From Anticarsia gemmatalis (lineage: Eukaryota; Arthropoda; Insecta; Lepidoptera; Erebidae), in NCBI RefSeq assembly GCF_050436995.1, contig NC_134755.1:6201001-6265000 (forward strand): DNA of 64,000 bases. The letters run 5' to 3'. Below the pieces are notes generated by a model that did not search any database, was not told where the DNA came from, and was given only the letters and a program-made list of their open reading frames with translations. Positions within the stretch are counted from its first letter, which is position 1. Every line of letters begins with the position of its first letter. The position numbers and the translations under genes are program-made. This document shows, piece after piece, positions 50,640 through 63,469 of the stretch.

Positions 50640-52477
50640 CAAAAGTTGTTTTATTTATTAAGGGTATAAAAAGGGGTTGTAGGTGATGAAATAAATAACA
50701 TTAGTCAATACTATTACTTTGATTACATTTTTTATTTTAAAATGTCATAAAATGATATCAACATCTTAAATTTAACATTGATAAATAGTCGCATTTCATA
50801 CTAATAAATTGGTTTAACATGAATTCAATTATTTACAATGATTGTCTTATTATTGTCGTTAATTATATTTAATACTTATAAAATAAGTTTAATTATTATA
50901 TTAAACTTCAAAATTCAATTACATTAAAATGATTCATGAAATTAATTTGTAAGATCGATTTCAAAGTTCTAAATATTTTATTTTATTTTAAAATGATTGA
51001 ATAATGATTTATTGTCAATTTCCAATTTTTCACGCATTCTTTAATATGTTTAGAAAATAAATTTTACATAAGATCATCTTAGTCGTTTAATGTTACATAG
51101 GTATTTTCATATTGTATAAGTAATCATGCAATAGTAATGTAAATACTGTATAATACTGAAACCAACTTAATACCGATACATATTTCCACAATCAATTCTA
51201 TTACTAAATACATTCATTCATTTTTACAGTAGAATCGATTCTTATCAAAATTCATTTTATATTCATCATAACACTATTCCTACAATAAATTCTTTCTCGT
51301 CACTTACATAAACTACATTATTATGAAGTCCAAAAGGAACTTCGCTTACTAATATTTCATATTAACTCATAAACACGAATGAGCCGAATACATTACTTTT
51401 AATATACTATCCGGAAGACATAAATTTATTATTAGATACGAATATCAAATTTTATCTTCTAACATGTTTTTTTGTTTATAAAATTAATTATTTATTTTTA
51501 GACCGTCGATATCGAATATATTAGTATAATTTTGTATAAAATAATGTTATAAGAAATTAATTTCACATTTACAAATTAAAATTACATTTTAAGGCGTTCT
51601 TAGCAATCCTTAAAATATGGTTTTATTATTCAGTAATCTGAAGTGCGTGATCTATTAAACATCGTAGTAAATTTTATTTCTGTTGTATGGTATGACTGTA
51701 AACTTGGTCATTGTGTACTTTCGTTGTCATTGACACCTGTATAAGGTATCATTGGAATGAAAACAAACCTTTTATTAAAAAATAACGGTTAATATCGTCT
51801 ATACAATGCAAATTACATAAAATTCGACTAATATTATCAATGCTGGTCTCTATATATTAACACTACAGGCTATTGTCTTTACAATCGTATTGTCACATAC
51901 AAACTTTATACGCACTAGCATTATTATTATCATATTTTCTTTCATAAATACAAGTTACCATCTTAATCCATTATGACATAATTACTGTATAATTTTATTA
52001 GAATTGTATAGAATAATAAATACGAGAATAATAAAAATGTTAGTTAAACTGAGTTTCTAAAATCTCATTAAACATGTTCGATCCGTTACAAGTCTATCGA
52101 ATTTCGCTTTCATTATTCTTTTATAAATATACGCCGTTTGATATGATAAAAATGATATTTTTTAAATTTTAGATGTCATTACGTAATTTTTATTATCAAC
52201 AGCAATCCCAAGAAGATAAGGTCAGTCGAGCCTTACTCCTACTACGGGGTTCGTACTTTATTGTCGCAATTTACATTTTAAGGCTGAAACTCATTATTTT
52301 ATTCATTAACTGCCACCGATAATGTTTTTTTACATAACAATATTAACATCGAGATCCACTAAAACGTTTACAACAACCTCAAAATACGTACCTTATACAT
52401 ATAAAATTCAACAGCCATGTTTTTATCACTACATGTTAACGCTATTTTAAAAAATAATTCAGAAATCTAATTTCTTT
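50640..52477 (-). other. Very AT-rich stretch after gene B stop, possible long 3' UTR
   Basis: The sequence is uniformly AT-rich with few CpG islets and lies directly downstream of the gene B stop on the minus strand. Several TTTATT words (AATAAA on the minus strand), for example 52298-52303, could act as poly(A) signals. A minus-strand TGTAAATA word (Pumilio-like) lies at 50830-50837. The left limit is arbitrary. Confidence 0.35.
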
Positions 52478-52854
52478 CTATACAATGATTTTTATTAGCG
52501 TAATAATGGCCAGAAATGCGTGATGTTTGTCGGCACTGCTGTAAACAACGTAGTGTCGTGTTAGTCCGGGAGTAGGTCGTACTTTTTGTTTTTCAGTTCT
52601 CTGTGCGTATTCGTTATGATGTTGGGTGTTGTTAAGTGGATTGAAGGCATTGCTGTAGAAATTCAGAGCGTTGTTGAGCTCTGCTTGTCGCAAGTCGGAG
52701 TCGAGCGCATTCTGACTGTTGCGATCTTGTTGTTTCTTGGGGTTGTAACGTTTCGGCAGTCGCGTGGTCGCGAGTGTTGTTGTTGTTGGCCGAGGAGTTG
52801 TAGTCGTGGTCGTAGTAGTCGTTGTTGTTGTAGTCGTAGTACGTTGCGGCGTTT
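52478..52854 (-). CDS. Gene B terminal exon: Thr-rich stalk and C-terminus
   Basis: The acceptor TTCAACAG precedes 52854 and the stop TAG is at 52480-52478. After ETPQR comes a run of thirteen Thr, then PRPTTTTLATTRLPKRYNPK. This is a probable mucin-like O-glycosylated stalk. A Gln/Asn-rich segment follows (NNALNFYSNAFNPLNNTQHH). The protein ends ADKHHAFLAIITLIKIIV. Thr-rich tails after Ig3 are known in some insect DIPs. Confidence 0.9.
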
Positions 52855-55800
52855 CTGTTGAAGAAGAGAAATAAATCATTAGTGGTAAAGTTTACATTTG
52901 ATTGAACTAAAACAAGAGCTAATTAAAAAAGTGTCTTAATTATTTCCTTAATAAATAATTCAACAGATAATTCAATTTAATTCATCTATCAGAATATTCA
53001 CCTTTCAAAAGAACAACGCCTTCAGCTCTTCCATACGCGTTGGCAGCAGAACACGTGTATTCACCGAAGTCACCCTTCTTCAATCGGTTGATTGTGAGGT
53101 TCATTCGCAACGCATACTCGTTCAGAATGTCTTCAGATATCACGTACTTGGAACTGTTAAGCAGCTTGCCGCCTAAGGAAAATAAAAGGTTTTATTCTAA
53201 ATGTCCTTATTACCTAAAATATTCACCTATATTATTCGTCAAAACGCTACTAATTCTCTAAAACACGGCTATTTATAACATTGGTTTACATTCACTAATT
53301 AATGTTACGTAAATAACAATAAGCCTTTAAGTTTCAGTCCCACGTTTGGGCGCCATTAAGCATTATTGGCGCTCAAACGTGGCACTATTTTCATTCTATC
53401 GAAATGTTTTATCAACAGTAACAGTGTCTTACCTGTTTGAGATTTGCCACGTTGCCAAGTATTGAGTGACTTTGGTGAAGATTCCACGTAGCATTGAAGA
53501 GTAACTTGCATGTCTGCTGCTCGCAGTACAACTGGACTGCTTACTCGTACGATCGGAGGGACTGCGTACAAAAATTATATTGATTTACTAAAGTGTAATA
53601 TTTTAAAAATCTATAATTAATATATGATACTTAAGTATTTCATTACAAAGTTATAAACATTCCTATGTAGTAGGAAAATTATTATTATTAAAACAAAGAA
53701 GATAGGTATATTATCTCATTACCTCAACCTTTAAAATTTACATAAATAGTAGCAAGAATCACCTACAAGTTGTACTTAAATAAACCTAATTACCCATACA
53801 AAAGAAACGATCAACAGAGTTTAACTAGGCAGAAATTAAGTCCACTCAATTAACCTAACGTAAGCCTTTAAAGTCAGGCAGTTTTGTTCAAGAGATATAA
53901 CTTAGACACTTTAACCCAAATAGTCATGATTTCACGTAACTTTATTGTACTGTTTGTACAACAAGTAAAAATACCCAACTAACTTTAGTTTCGCCTTTAG
54001 GTCGCTAGATTCGCTGCCAGCAATTAATAGTTCGAATGGTATTGGAGCGTAAAGGCCACCCGGGCTAATTGTGAATAAATAAAGTAGGTATAAAGCCAAT
54101 ATGCTTCGGAATTAAAGCTTTCTATGAACAAAACTATGTTATATAACTAACCAGCCAATATATGAGAGTTTAGCTGACGTTTATTAGGAATTCAGGGCAC
54201 GAATGAATACCAGTTTTTATAAAGCGTGAACTGTCTGAATTTCGGCACCATATATGTGTAAGTATAATATAAATTGCAATGGTGTCAGGTATTTAGTAAT
54301 TCTAAATTTCCTATTCAATTTATCCGTACCAGTTGCGTAATTCAACATGATACGCGGATAACTATTTGCTAACTTACATTACGGTTCAAGCAAGGCAAAT
54401 ATATATTTTTAAATAAGTAAATTTCATTCGAAATCCTTATGGATTCGCTGTATCGTAGCCGTTCCCAACACTAATCATTTAAACCGAGAACGAAATCTAA
54501 TACGCATCCGTTACATAAGCAACACAGAGAGCGGAAGCTTATATAACCACTAGCATTTCGGTCGTACTGCTTATTGTGGCAGAGTACATACCCGCTTTAT
54601 ACAAAACTACTTTATATATTCACTTACATTTACGCCCTCTTAAGTGACTCTATCCTTTAATGTATCTTCGCAAAGTAAGACAAAAGAAAATTGTTTTAAA
54701 ATAAATCAACTAAAGTAAACTAAGAATGTAAGGCGTAAATGTTAGCTACTTGATAATATTCCTTCACTTGGATCTTAACAAAAATATGAAATCATCATCA
54801 CTCCTCACTAAAGATCTCTAAAGAAGATTTTCTAAAGCAAAGTAAGGCTGAGAGCCGACATAAATGAAATTATTTCTTAACATAGAGTTCAGCTAAAGGG
54901 ATATAAATAAAATTGCATATAAATATGATTAAGATGTTCAGGAATTGATACTTACATAGTACGGCGACCTCGTATCGGCGACTCTTCGTGGGCGGGATGC
55001 TATTCGCCGCGATGCACAGATACGTCCCCATGTCGGAGCGCTGAAGTCCTTTTAGTGACAGAGTCGAGCCTACGTAGCTTTCTACCACTGTGTAAAAATA
55101 ATACAGACATACTGTTATTTAGAGCCATAGAAATGCAGACTATATCAAACATTCGCCGGCAGTAGATTTTATTCTAAGAGCTTATCCTATGTTTACAGAT
55201 ATAGGGCACGTAATATGAAACATTACAGACATAAAATTAAAAGTTCAATCTTTAACATTAATAAATTAATCATATTTTTTATTTTTTACTTATAACAGTT
55301 ATCGGTAATTTAGATGATATGTAGTTGTTATAACAGAACAATTACGAACTGAATATGTCGATCGTTCAATATAATTATTAAATAAAATACCTATCAATCT
55401 TCAGTTCAATTACCACTACGTCGATGGACGGTAGCTGGTAAGCCCATTATTACCACAGTAAAATAAATACATCGATCATTACTCGATATATTGCCGCCGC
55501 GATAATAATTTACACAATTTTGTTTTTCAGACTGTGTAATTACTGTTTAAACCGTTGAATCACTGAGAGGTAATTTCCCATTTATTTATTATTGGACAGT
55601 GAAAGCGTCAAAAGGGACAACGACCAATTACACGCTTTTATAAATTAATTACAAATTATTATTGGATTTTAAAGACTGTGGGCTCTACTTGAATGATTAT
55701 ACAATGATTTTTACATTATCGCTGATACTAATGGGTTGCAAATTGGATCAATAATCTACTTGCTTTCTAAAAAATGCCAAATCATTGTTTTATTTATTTT

Positions 55801-58800
55801 AAACTTCTAATACAAACGTGTTATAAGGCGTACTTAATGCCAAAGGCATTTTCTGCCAGTCTTATTCGAAGTTTATAAATGCGCAAAATTCAAGAAAACA
55901 TATCAGTTTGAGAAATGCTACGCCAACTTTGTGTCAAGTGTTACCTGCCGTTTACACAGAAACTTTAAATATTTGCGACTTGTTAAAACCGGGGTCTTTG
56001 ACATCTATCATGTTGATATCGCATTCTACAGGCTACGTGCTTTCAACACGTATTACAGAACATCAAACAAACTAGCACTTCGCGAGTTATGAATAAAGCC
56101 AAATGCGTCTCACATGAATAAATTTACTAAAGCGACAAAATCTTGGTATACATTTGTTATAACAATTTCAAAACTGAATACGCGACTCTCGGGATTTCGA
56201 AACAATTTGTCTCCAAGAATGCTTATTTTGTGTGTTTATTCCAACACCAGCCATTATACTCCGTATGAAAGATTGGAGAATATTTCAACTACAGATGCTC
56301 CAATTACTAATTTCATGTTATTTGTTACGATCTGTATGATAACAGCTAATAAAGATAGATGTTATAACAGGTCGTAACTTTCCGAGAGATAACGTAGTCT
56401 TTTGATATTGGTACAGCGCAAAGTCACAGCGACAGCAAAATCCGTGTCTGTATAAAATGTGACGGAGGTAAGTAGTTTTCATACAGTCAGGTCAGTAAGC
56501 TTTAGAAGGATAAACCGGTGTTTACATTCTGATACTTGTAGAAAGGCGCCGAGTCTCACGTCTTTGTTATGCGAATCTTTATGATAGATGACACAGGCAG
56601 TCCGAAACTTGACCTATAATGACCTAACCCTCGGTGATTTATATGTCCTCCGGATTGTTATAGGAGTCGCACGATCAATTAGTAATTAGCTCGGAAATTT
56701 ACACTGGTTACCGACCTCGGTACCCTTTTTGGAAAGGTTAATTACATGGTGGGTTACAGTACAGTGTATTTTAATAATGCGATTGGATTATTTATATATC
56801 TTCTACTTTTATAATTTGTTTGGGTTATATAACTACCTGAATGCAGCTTGGCGTTTCCACGTCGCTAATCACAGCAGACCACTTTAATCAAAACATAGCT
56901 GCGAAAACAATTCCCTATTTCATGATGGCTGTCAAATTAAATTTAAATGGAAATAATTTATTGCTTTATTATGGCACACGACCCCCCGCTAAATCCAGGG
57001 CGGAGACATAAAATATTGTTACTACGTAACGCGAACAATATCTGAAGCGGGAGCTTGTATGAAATTGTGTTTTATTAAGGGGTTATAAAGTTCGGTTGCG
57101 ACATGTCGTTGGCAACTTGTTACTCCAGACGTCGGGCCTGATTCAGCAATTCCAACGTTATTATTGCTCCGAGACTAATTGTTTTCCGATTTCATTCTGG
57201 CTGAACAATTTTCGCAACTAAACATATTTTAACTGACAAACGTTTTGTTTGAGAAAACAACACGATTTCACAATATGAATTCTATATTTATAGCGGCAGC
57301 TGCAGCGTACAAAATATATTATTAATAGATTCGCAAGTGATATTTTTTTGAGAATTGGCCAAGAAAATTATAAATTGATTGATAGACTTGAAGAACATAT
57401 TTTTGACATTACTTTACCAGCTCTAAATTCGTATTGAGATTAATTAATCGCGACTCTCTACACATTACAATGTTATTCAAAGCGCCACTTTAATCCCGTA
57501 CAGTAAATTCTAAACAGCTCGTTATACTAATTCTGCGACTTGCATTATTTTATTATGAATGAGTCTAGTTAATTAAGTCGGAGGCACCGAGGCGGCCCCT
57601 GGCGACAAGATAAGTAATCATATAGCGATATACTCGCTTACTTCATGACGCTACTATTATTGTTTCACATCCACATGTTGCGAACAATAGTATTCATTTG
57701 TGGTTATATCTAAGCTATTGTTTCCTTATTCAATACGCCAGTAATTGTCAGTGATATTAACTAGTTTGAGGGCTGATGTCAGACGTGGACGTTTGTAGGT
57801 CATGTTATGTGGGAAATAATGTCAAGTAAGTCTACGGGTTTACAAAACAACCCTATTCCAGTTATTACATTTTTGTGTTCACCAAAGAATTTATATTAAA
57901 AACTTCCTTGAGTTTTGTTAATACGCTCATTTCGTACATATCATCTTCTCTAATAATAATTCATCAATTTACTACAGTGGGTTACTACTCTACAAAGTGT
58001 AGATGTACATTGAAGAAATTTATACCGGTTTCATCAAACTTTCTCGTTTAAAACTATCAAAGTGTCTGTAAAATGTACAGATACATCTGTTCCGGACGAG
58101 AATCAATCCGGAAATCTTTAGCCCGGCAGGGGAACGCTATGCCATTTAGGTAGTCAATTTCATTAAAACGTGTTGAAAACTCCCTTTAACGGCGTTTTAT
58201 CCGATACCGATGGTTAATAAAGATAAATAACCGTTACGCCTGTAATCCACCGGAGAGGGTACCCGAATACAGGCGTATAATAGTATCACATTCCCGTGTG
58301 ATAGGATACCTATTACTGCTGTACCCGTTGATACGATTATTAACTGGAAACTAAAAGGTCAATGAGGAAGTTACCTTATAAGATACAAACACAATGAATA
58401 ATGAATATTTAATAATGACTTATATATTAATCCGGATGGAACTTTACAAAAATATAAATAATGGTCAACGAGCTCCAATATCCACAATTTGCAATACCAA
58501 AGATTTCGCATATAAAGATACCTGGTCTAGAAGATACTGCATATTTTTTGTTATCCAAAACCCTAACGGCACAAGTATTCTCATTTTTATTTAAACAACG
58601 CCAAACCACTAAGCCTCTAAAACGCTACGGATGAACAATCTAAAGCTACACAGCCCTCTTTACGATTTAAAACAATTATTTTCAAAACAAAACCTTGTCT
58701 GGGGTATTCTTTATATTCACAAATAAAAGCTCTTTAATATCGTTTTCATAAATAAGAATCGTACGAACCGTTAATTAACAACTCTTATCCCGACGCAATC

Positions 58801-61003
58801 ATTGATTTACCGCTATTAATGTGCACAGCAACAAATTTCAATAATACCATTCAGAGTCGCAGTGCCCGCAAAAGAGGAAAACGAGAAAAAGTAGAAAAAG
58901 GAAAACGTGAACAGCCAGTGCGAAGGCAATTCTTACATATTTAGTGAAGCGTGTTTAACATGTCCAATTAATACAAAGGCAGAGCCGGCTCCACCACTCT
59001 GTTAACTATTACAACCACCCTCCGTTTACAGAGGGCCGCCAGTCTTTTGTTTACGCTTAATGGCTTAAATAAAACGGGTCAAATTCGTAAAACACCGCAC
59101 CGAAAAGGTTTTAAATAGGCCAGCGGGGACTCGCAATTTTGTACCTAATACATTTATATTAAGGTATAAATTAGACCATGGGATTACACGCCATTAGAAA
59201 TACAACAGTGTGGGTATGTGTTAAAATGACTAGCCCTATAATTGCTTTAAACTCCTATGTCTTTTCACCTAGTGTTTTGGCTGCGCCGTAAAGGGTATGT
59301 CATTATAACTATAAGAGATAACAACCTTTTGTCAGGCCAGTTCTCACTAAGCCGTTCGTTTAATTTCCTGACCGAAACCCGGATTGCTGTAATATTTTGT
59401 TTAAGTAGTAATTGAGTTCTTTGAACACGTTTTTTCCGCGGAAATGAATTCGAGCCAAGAGCATCAGACGTCGCTTTCTTTTGTTTCATGTTGACAGCCC
59501 CCAATTTTTATCGTTGAAAGAATACTCTCATTGAATTTAAATATTACGTGAATATTTTACAGAATGATTTATTGTGCAAAATCATAGGTTTTAATTAAAC
59601 CATCGAACAAAAAATATTTATTTGGGAATAAAATAAATCAGTTTTACAGCCTATTTTCAGTAGGCGTTTCATAATTAACGCAGCCCCGTTCCGCCTTATG
59701 TGATTACATATTTCGTTTATTATGTTATAAAACGGCGATAAATAAATATTAAATGATAACAAGTATACGATTATCCTAATCCATCATTATTCAGATGTCA
59801 TTCAGTGAACATGACGTACATTTTTTATATCGAATCGGAATTTTCTTTCCAATATCTTAGGGCAATATCTTAATAAATCCCATAAAACTCCAATGTTTTA
59901 ACCGCGCTAGCACCTGCGCCCGCTCTGGGCGGGCTTTGAATGCAAAATTAGTCTTGTTTCTTTTTTACCACTTAGCCGGATCTCACTGATGCGAATAAAA
60001 TTCAACGGAAAATTGACGTATTTTTTACTTTGAAAAATGTGTTGTTTATTATCTTTTATTCGAAACATTTGCAACAAATGGAAGAGATGGGATTCTACAT
60101 AATTCGAGCTTTGGAATTGAAAAACAATACTTTCATTAACTTTTCAAAATCAGATTTTAGCTGTTTGAAAAGCTATGAACGAAACTAATTCTTATATTCT
60201 ACATATGTGTAATCCTTAAATTGGCGTAAACCACAAGATCGCTGGTTTTATGTAGGCTTGTAAAAAACATGGTATTCCATCGATCAATCACTGTCGCATG
60301 TGAGCCTATCAAGAAATTAAAACTCTCTCAATTGGAAGAATTTAGATCACACATCAAAATTCTTCAAGTCAAGTCAACGGGGTCAAATGGATTTGTTTAA
60401 CTAGATTAATATTGTTAATAAATATTGTTTCTACACGCTTTTTATATAAAAAAATACATAGTAATGTATTTGTTGCTAATATAAGTGTAATAAATGCTTC
60501 TTAATTATTATTTTATTGATATAAGTGTGATAACAATTGTATGAGGAAAATCATTAAGCGAAAACAAGTTAAGTTGTTTTATTGTCTAATTATGTGACCC
60601 ATGTATTAAGTAGTTCCTTTATCCTGCTAATAATTTGGGGAAAGAAATGATGAGATAAATATATTTTACTTAATTTTAGAAGTAACAAGTTGTTTCTTTT
60701 TACTTATTGTAATGTAAGTAAGTTTTATCCTAGATTAAAGATAGGTTTAGTTAGCCGTATCTGAAGATTTATTGAAATCGTAATACAACTATCGTCAAAG
60801 TTACTAAGCTTACCTTGCAGTTCTTTTCCATTATCGTCACGGAAGACAATGTTCCGTCCACTCGTCCGTTTCCAGGATATGATAGGAGGTGGAACTCCCG
60901 TCGCCGTGCAGCGCAGTTCTACGGAGCCTCCTTCCACTGCGCTCGCCTCCGAGAAGTCATCATCCGCTATGTCCGGCGGTATTACCACTGATAGATGACC
61001 CAT
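52478..61003 (-). CDS. Gene B: DIP/lachesin-like Ig-superfamily protein, 3' part (5 exons)
   Basis: In transcription order the exons are 61003-60814, 55087-54956, 53561-53433, 53172-53002 and 52854-52478, joined by AG/GT splice sites with phase 1 introns. They sum to 999 bases, an exact 332 codons plus stop. The product begins at the Ig1-Ig2 linker (MGHLSVVIPPDI). Ig2 carries cysteines in VELRCTATG and GTYLCIAAN, and Ig3 in VTLQCYVES and GEYTCSAAN. A Thr-rich stalk follows, then a hydrophobic end (HAFLAIITLIKIIV) compatible with GPI attachment. This matches DIP/lachesin-type adhesion receptors. The first exon may start at an acceptor rather than the true start codon: the Met at 61003 follows a TATCCAG acceptor and the family has an Ig1 before it. 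Ig1 and the signal peptide were not found. Confidence 0.9.
53002..53172 (-). CDS. Gene B exon: second half of Ig3
   Basis: The acceptor CCTTAG precedes 53172 and the donor GTGAAT starts at 53001. It reads GKLLNSSKYVISEDILNEYA, LRMNLTINRLKKGDFGEYTC, then SAANAYGRAEGVVLLK. NSS and NLT are potential N-glycosylation sites. Confidence 0.92.
53340..53382. repeat. Hairpin in gene B intron with PBS-like arms
   Basis: Arms 53340-53359 and 53363-53382 pair at 18 of 20 positions, plus one G-T pair, around a 3-base loop. The minus-strand arm TGGCGCCCAAACGTGGG resembles the primer-binding-site sequence TGGCGCCCAACGTGGGG of many LTR retrotransposons. No LTR or gag/pol remnant is visible nearby. Confidence 0.55.
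53433..53561 (-). CDS. Gene B exon: first half of Ig3
   Basis: The acceptor TACGCAG precedes 53561 and the donor GTAAGA starts at 53432. It reads PPIVRVSSPVVLRAADMQVT then LQCYVESSPKSLNTWQRGKS. Cys and Trp sit as in other DIP Ig3 domains. The NQLVGAPLG-type segment of gene A is replaced by SSPVVLRAAD. Confidence 0.9.
53562..54955. other. Gene B intron between Ig2 and Ig3 exons
   Basis: A 1,394-bp AT-rich intron with GT..AG ends on the minus strand. Nothing else was recognised in it. Confidence 0.75.
54956..55087 (-). CDS. Gene B exon: second half of Ig2
   Basis: The acceptor TTACACAG precedes 55087 and the donor GTAAGT starts at 54955. It reads VESYVGSTLSLKGLQRSDMG then TYLCIAANSIPPTKSRRYEV. 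It has the same length (132 bp) and phase as the gene A exon 19947-20078. Confidence 0.92.
55088..60813. other. Gene B intron splitting Ig2
   Basis: A 5,726-bp intron on the minus strand. It holds a cluster of small hairpins at 58235-58303 and CpG-richer islets near 56980-57150 and 58860-59120. No nested gene was recognised; the open frames in it are short. Confidence 0.7.
58235..58303. repeat. Cluster of short perfect hairpins
   Basis: TACGCCTGTA (58235-58244) pairs with TACAGGCGTA (58268-58277). TATCACA (58284-58290) pairs with TGTGATA (58297-58303). A GGGTACCC palindrome lies in the first loop. This may be a small fold-back element or a structured intronic RNA. Confidence 0.5.
60814..61003 (-). 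CDS. Gene B exon: Ig1-Ig2 linker and first half of Ig2
   Basis: The minus-strand acceptor TATCCAG lies at 61010-61004 and the donor GTAAGC starts at 60813. It reads MGHLSVVIPPDIADDDFSEA, SAVEGGSVELRCTATGVPPP, then IISWKRTSGRNIVFRDDNG. VVIPPDI is the usual DIP linker into Ig2, and EGGSVELRC with ISWKR gives the B and C strands. Confidence 0.88.
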
Positions 61004-62580
61004 CTGGATAAAATAAATTGCTGTTTAGTATAAATACGGATGAAATACTTAAAGTGAAAATATGTTGCAAACTTTTGAGCTTTCAATTCGAGGCTAGATT
61101 TAAATCTCAAGGAAATGTCAGGCACAATAAATGTATAATTCGTTTTAAACAAGTACCGACAATTCAACAATTACTTTAAGTTATCGTAAGAGAGGCTATT
61201 AATAACTTTAACTTATAGTATTTGATGTAGTATTTATGGTTAAAACATTATTATTTGTTTACTTCATAATTCTAATGAAAAGGCATCAATACGCAATGTC
61301 AACCAGTATCAGTCTCATCACACGGCATATATCAATCGTGATCAGGCATCCATGGAAATCATGTTCAGTGGCGTGTTTGATTGATTAATTTTGGCAGTAA
61401 ACAAAAATATCCAGGCTTACAAATACCGCAGGGATCAACCATTTGAAAATTCTGTTCAAACACCGATCAGTGCGCCGCGCCATTTTAACATTCAAACGAT
61501 TTATATGTTTATTTAGAAGCCGAAAATTGAAAGCTGGAAAAATATTTTTGCTGTAACCGTAGTGTATTTGAACAGTTTAATGTATTTAGAGCTTCGGTTT
61601 TGAATGAAATACTATTTCTGCGTATGTGTTACTAAAAGTTAGTCGTTAGTTCAATGTTTGCATTTTTTATTTCATTCACTATCTTTAAACAAAGAAAGAA
61701 GTTTTGAAATATGTCTAAATTGGTCAAAGATACGTCGCCTATCGTATGTACAGTCATATATCAACAAAAAAGGTACACTGAGTGCTTAAGATATACTTCG
61801 GATAAGAGAAGTCTTGTTTGTTTACATTTATGAACACAATTTTATACACAATATTCACATACTAATTATCGTTTACTTTTAACAATAGGTTTCGCTTCAA
61901 AGAAACAGAACAGTACCGACTGATTTCATGTTTTAATTACATTATATTGTAAAATTACACGCGTTAATAAACTCGTTCATTTTGTTGAGAGTATATCAAT
62001 TAATTACCATAATAAAGAACACATACGTTTAAAATTTCACCCGAGATATATTTTTCCCAAAATATATCGTGTCGAATGAATTGTAAAAGCTTTGTGTTTT
62101 TTAACATTTTCATTCTCATTTGTATACAAATTACGGAACTGGTGCATCCGCCAGATACATTGTTCTTTATAGCTAATGTGAATAAAGTACGTAGTGGCAG
62201 TTTACAGTGGATAAATGTCTAGAACTACGATTAATCTCAATGTTTAACGCATCTCTTTACCTCACGATGAAGAATAATAAATTGTATAAAACGTGATCGT
62301 GTTAAAATCGATTTTATTAAATCTTCCTTATCGCTATCTGGTCTAAACTACCGTCAACTCTGTAGGATGATTGATTACAAACGTCGCCATCCAAACTAAA
62401 TCTTGTCGTCATAAAAGTTTATTTGACATTTCGTAATAATTCTGAACCATTTCATTCAGCGCAGTCCGAATAGAATTGAAAATAACAGCCTGCAACATTT
62501 CAATGTAACCTGACCATAAAATGTAGTGTTAATGGAATGAAGTGAAGTTAAACTCGTTAAAGTAAATTTAATGCAGTATT

Positions 62581-62641
62581 GTAGCAGCAAGACAGAGCCG
62601 TAGCACCGTAGCGCGTAGCTACGAACACGTAGCACTGCTAC
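62581..62641. repeat. GTAGC/GCTAC-rich cluster
   Basis: Five GTAGC and two GCTAC words occur in about 60 bases, including CGTAGCTACG. It resembles the cluster at 21757-21803 in motif content but not in order. Confidence 0.5.
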
Positions 62642-63469
62642 AAATTGGTTCACGGGGGCTATTTGTTGAAGTCAATTAAGTTGGGTACTGCGCTATAAAA
62701 GTTGTAGTTATTCGATGGCACACGGGAGTTTGAAGGCAGATATTAATTGGGATATTACCTACATAGCCACACTTGGCTCAGTATGTAGACAAAGAGAACA
62801 TTGCCATTACTGTGCGCGCTCCCACGAGGAAACAACTAAGTTAACGCCCTACATTGCTTTGAACCAAGAAAATCGCCTATTACTGTAGTTTTGTGACCGA
62901 ATCTTTTAAATGTTATGCTTAGCAATATATTAAAGCTAAATAGTATACTTATAACCAATTGAGGAAATAAAATGCAACAAAAATTCAATATGCAAAATCT
63001 TTGGGTAATAAGAAAAAATTGCCTTATTCTATGTAGTATGCAAACCATGTTCTAACATTTTTGCAAGTCATTGACTCACAATGGCTGTACCTAGCTTCTA
63101 CGGAATCCTAACAACCTTACATATGTTTATAGCATCTTGTTTATCCGCAACTGTTACTTAATAGACAATAGCGTAAAGTGAAACACATAATGTACGACAT
63201 CGCATCACTATCAGACGACACTTAACACAATACAGTGCACAGATAACATTGCACAACTGCTTTGTACACCAAGACATGATTAACTGACTGCAGTACATAC
63301 AACAATCAATGAATACAGAAATTAAGGAACCCTTCAACGATTAGTTTTCATAGCATTTCAAAGGATGATAGGAATCTCATAGTTTATATAGGTTGGTTGT
63401 CCCTCGTTCTAATAATGTAAGGGCAGGGGACCATGAATGTTGCATGAAGACGTATTGTCCCCATTCCAG

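Noticed and set aside
52586..52861. Cys/Arg-rich + strand frame over the gene B last exon
   Set aside because: It is the antisense reading of the Thr-rich stalk codons.
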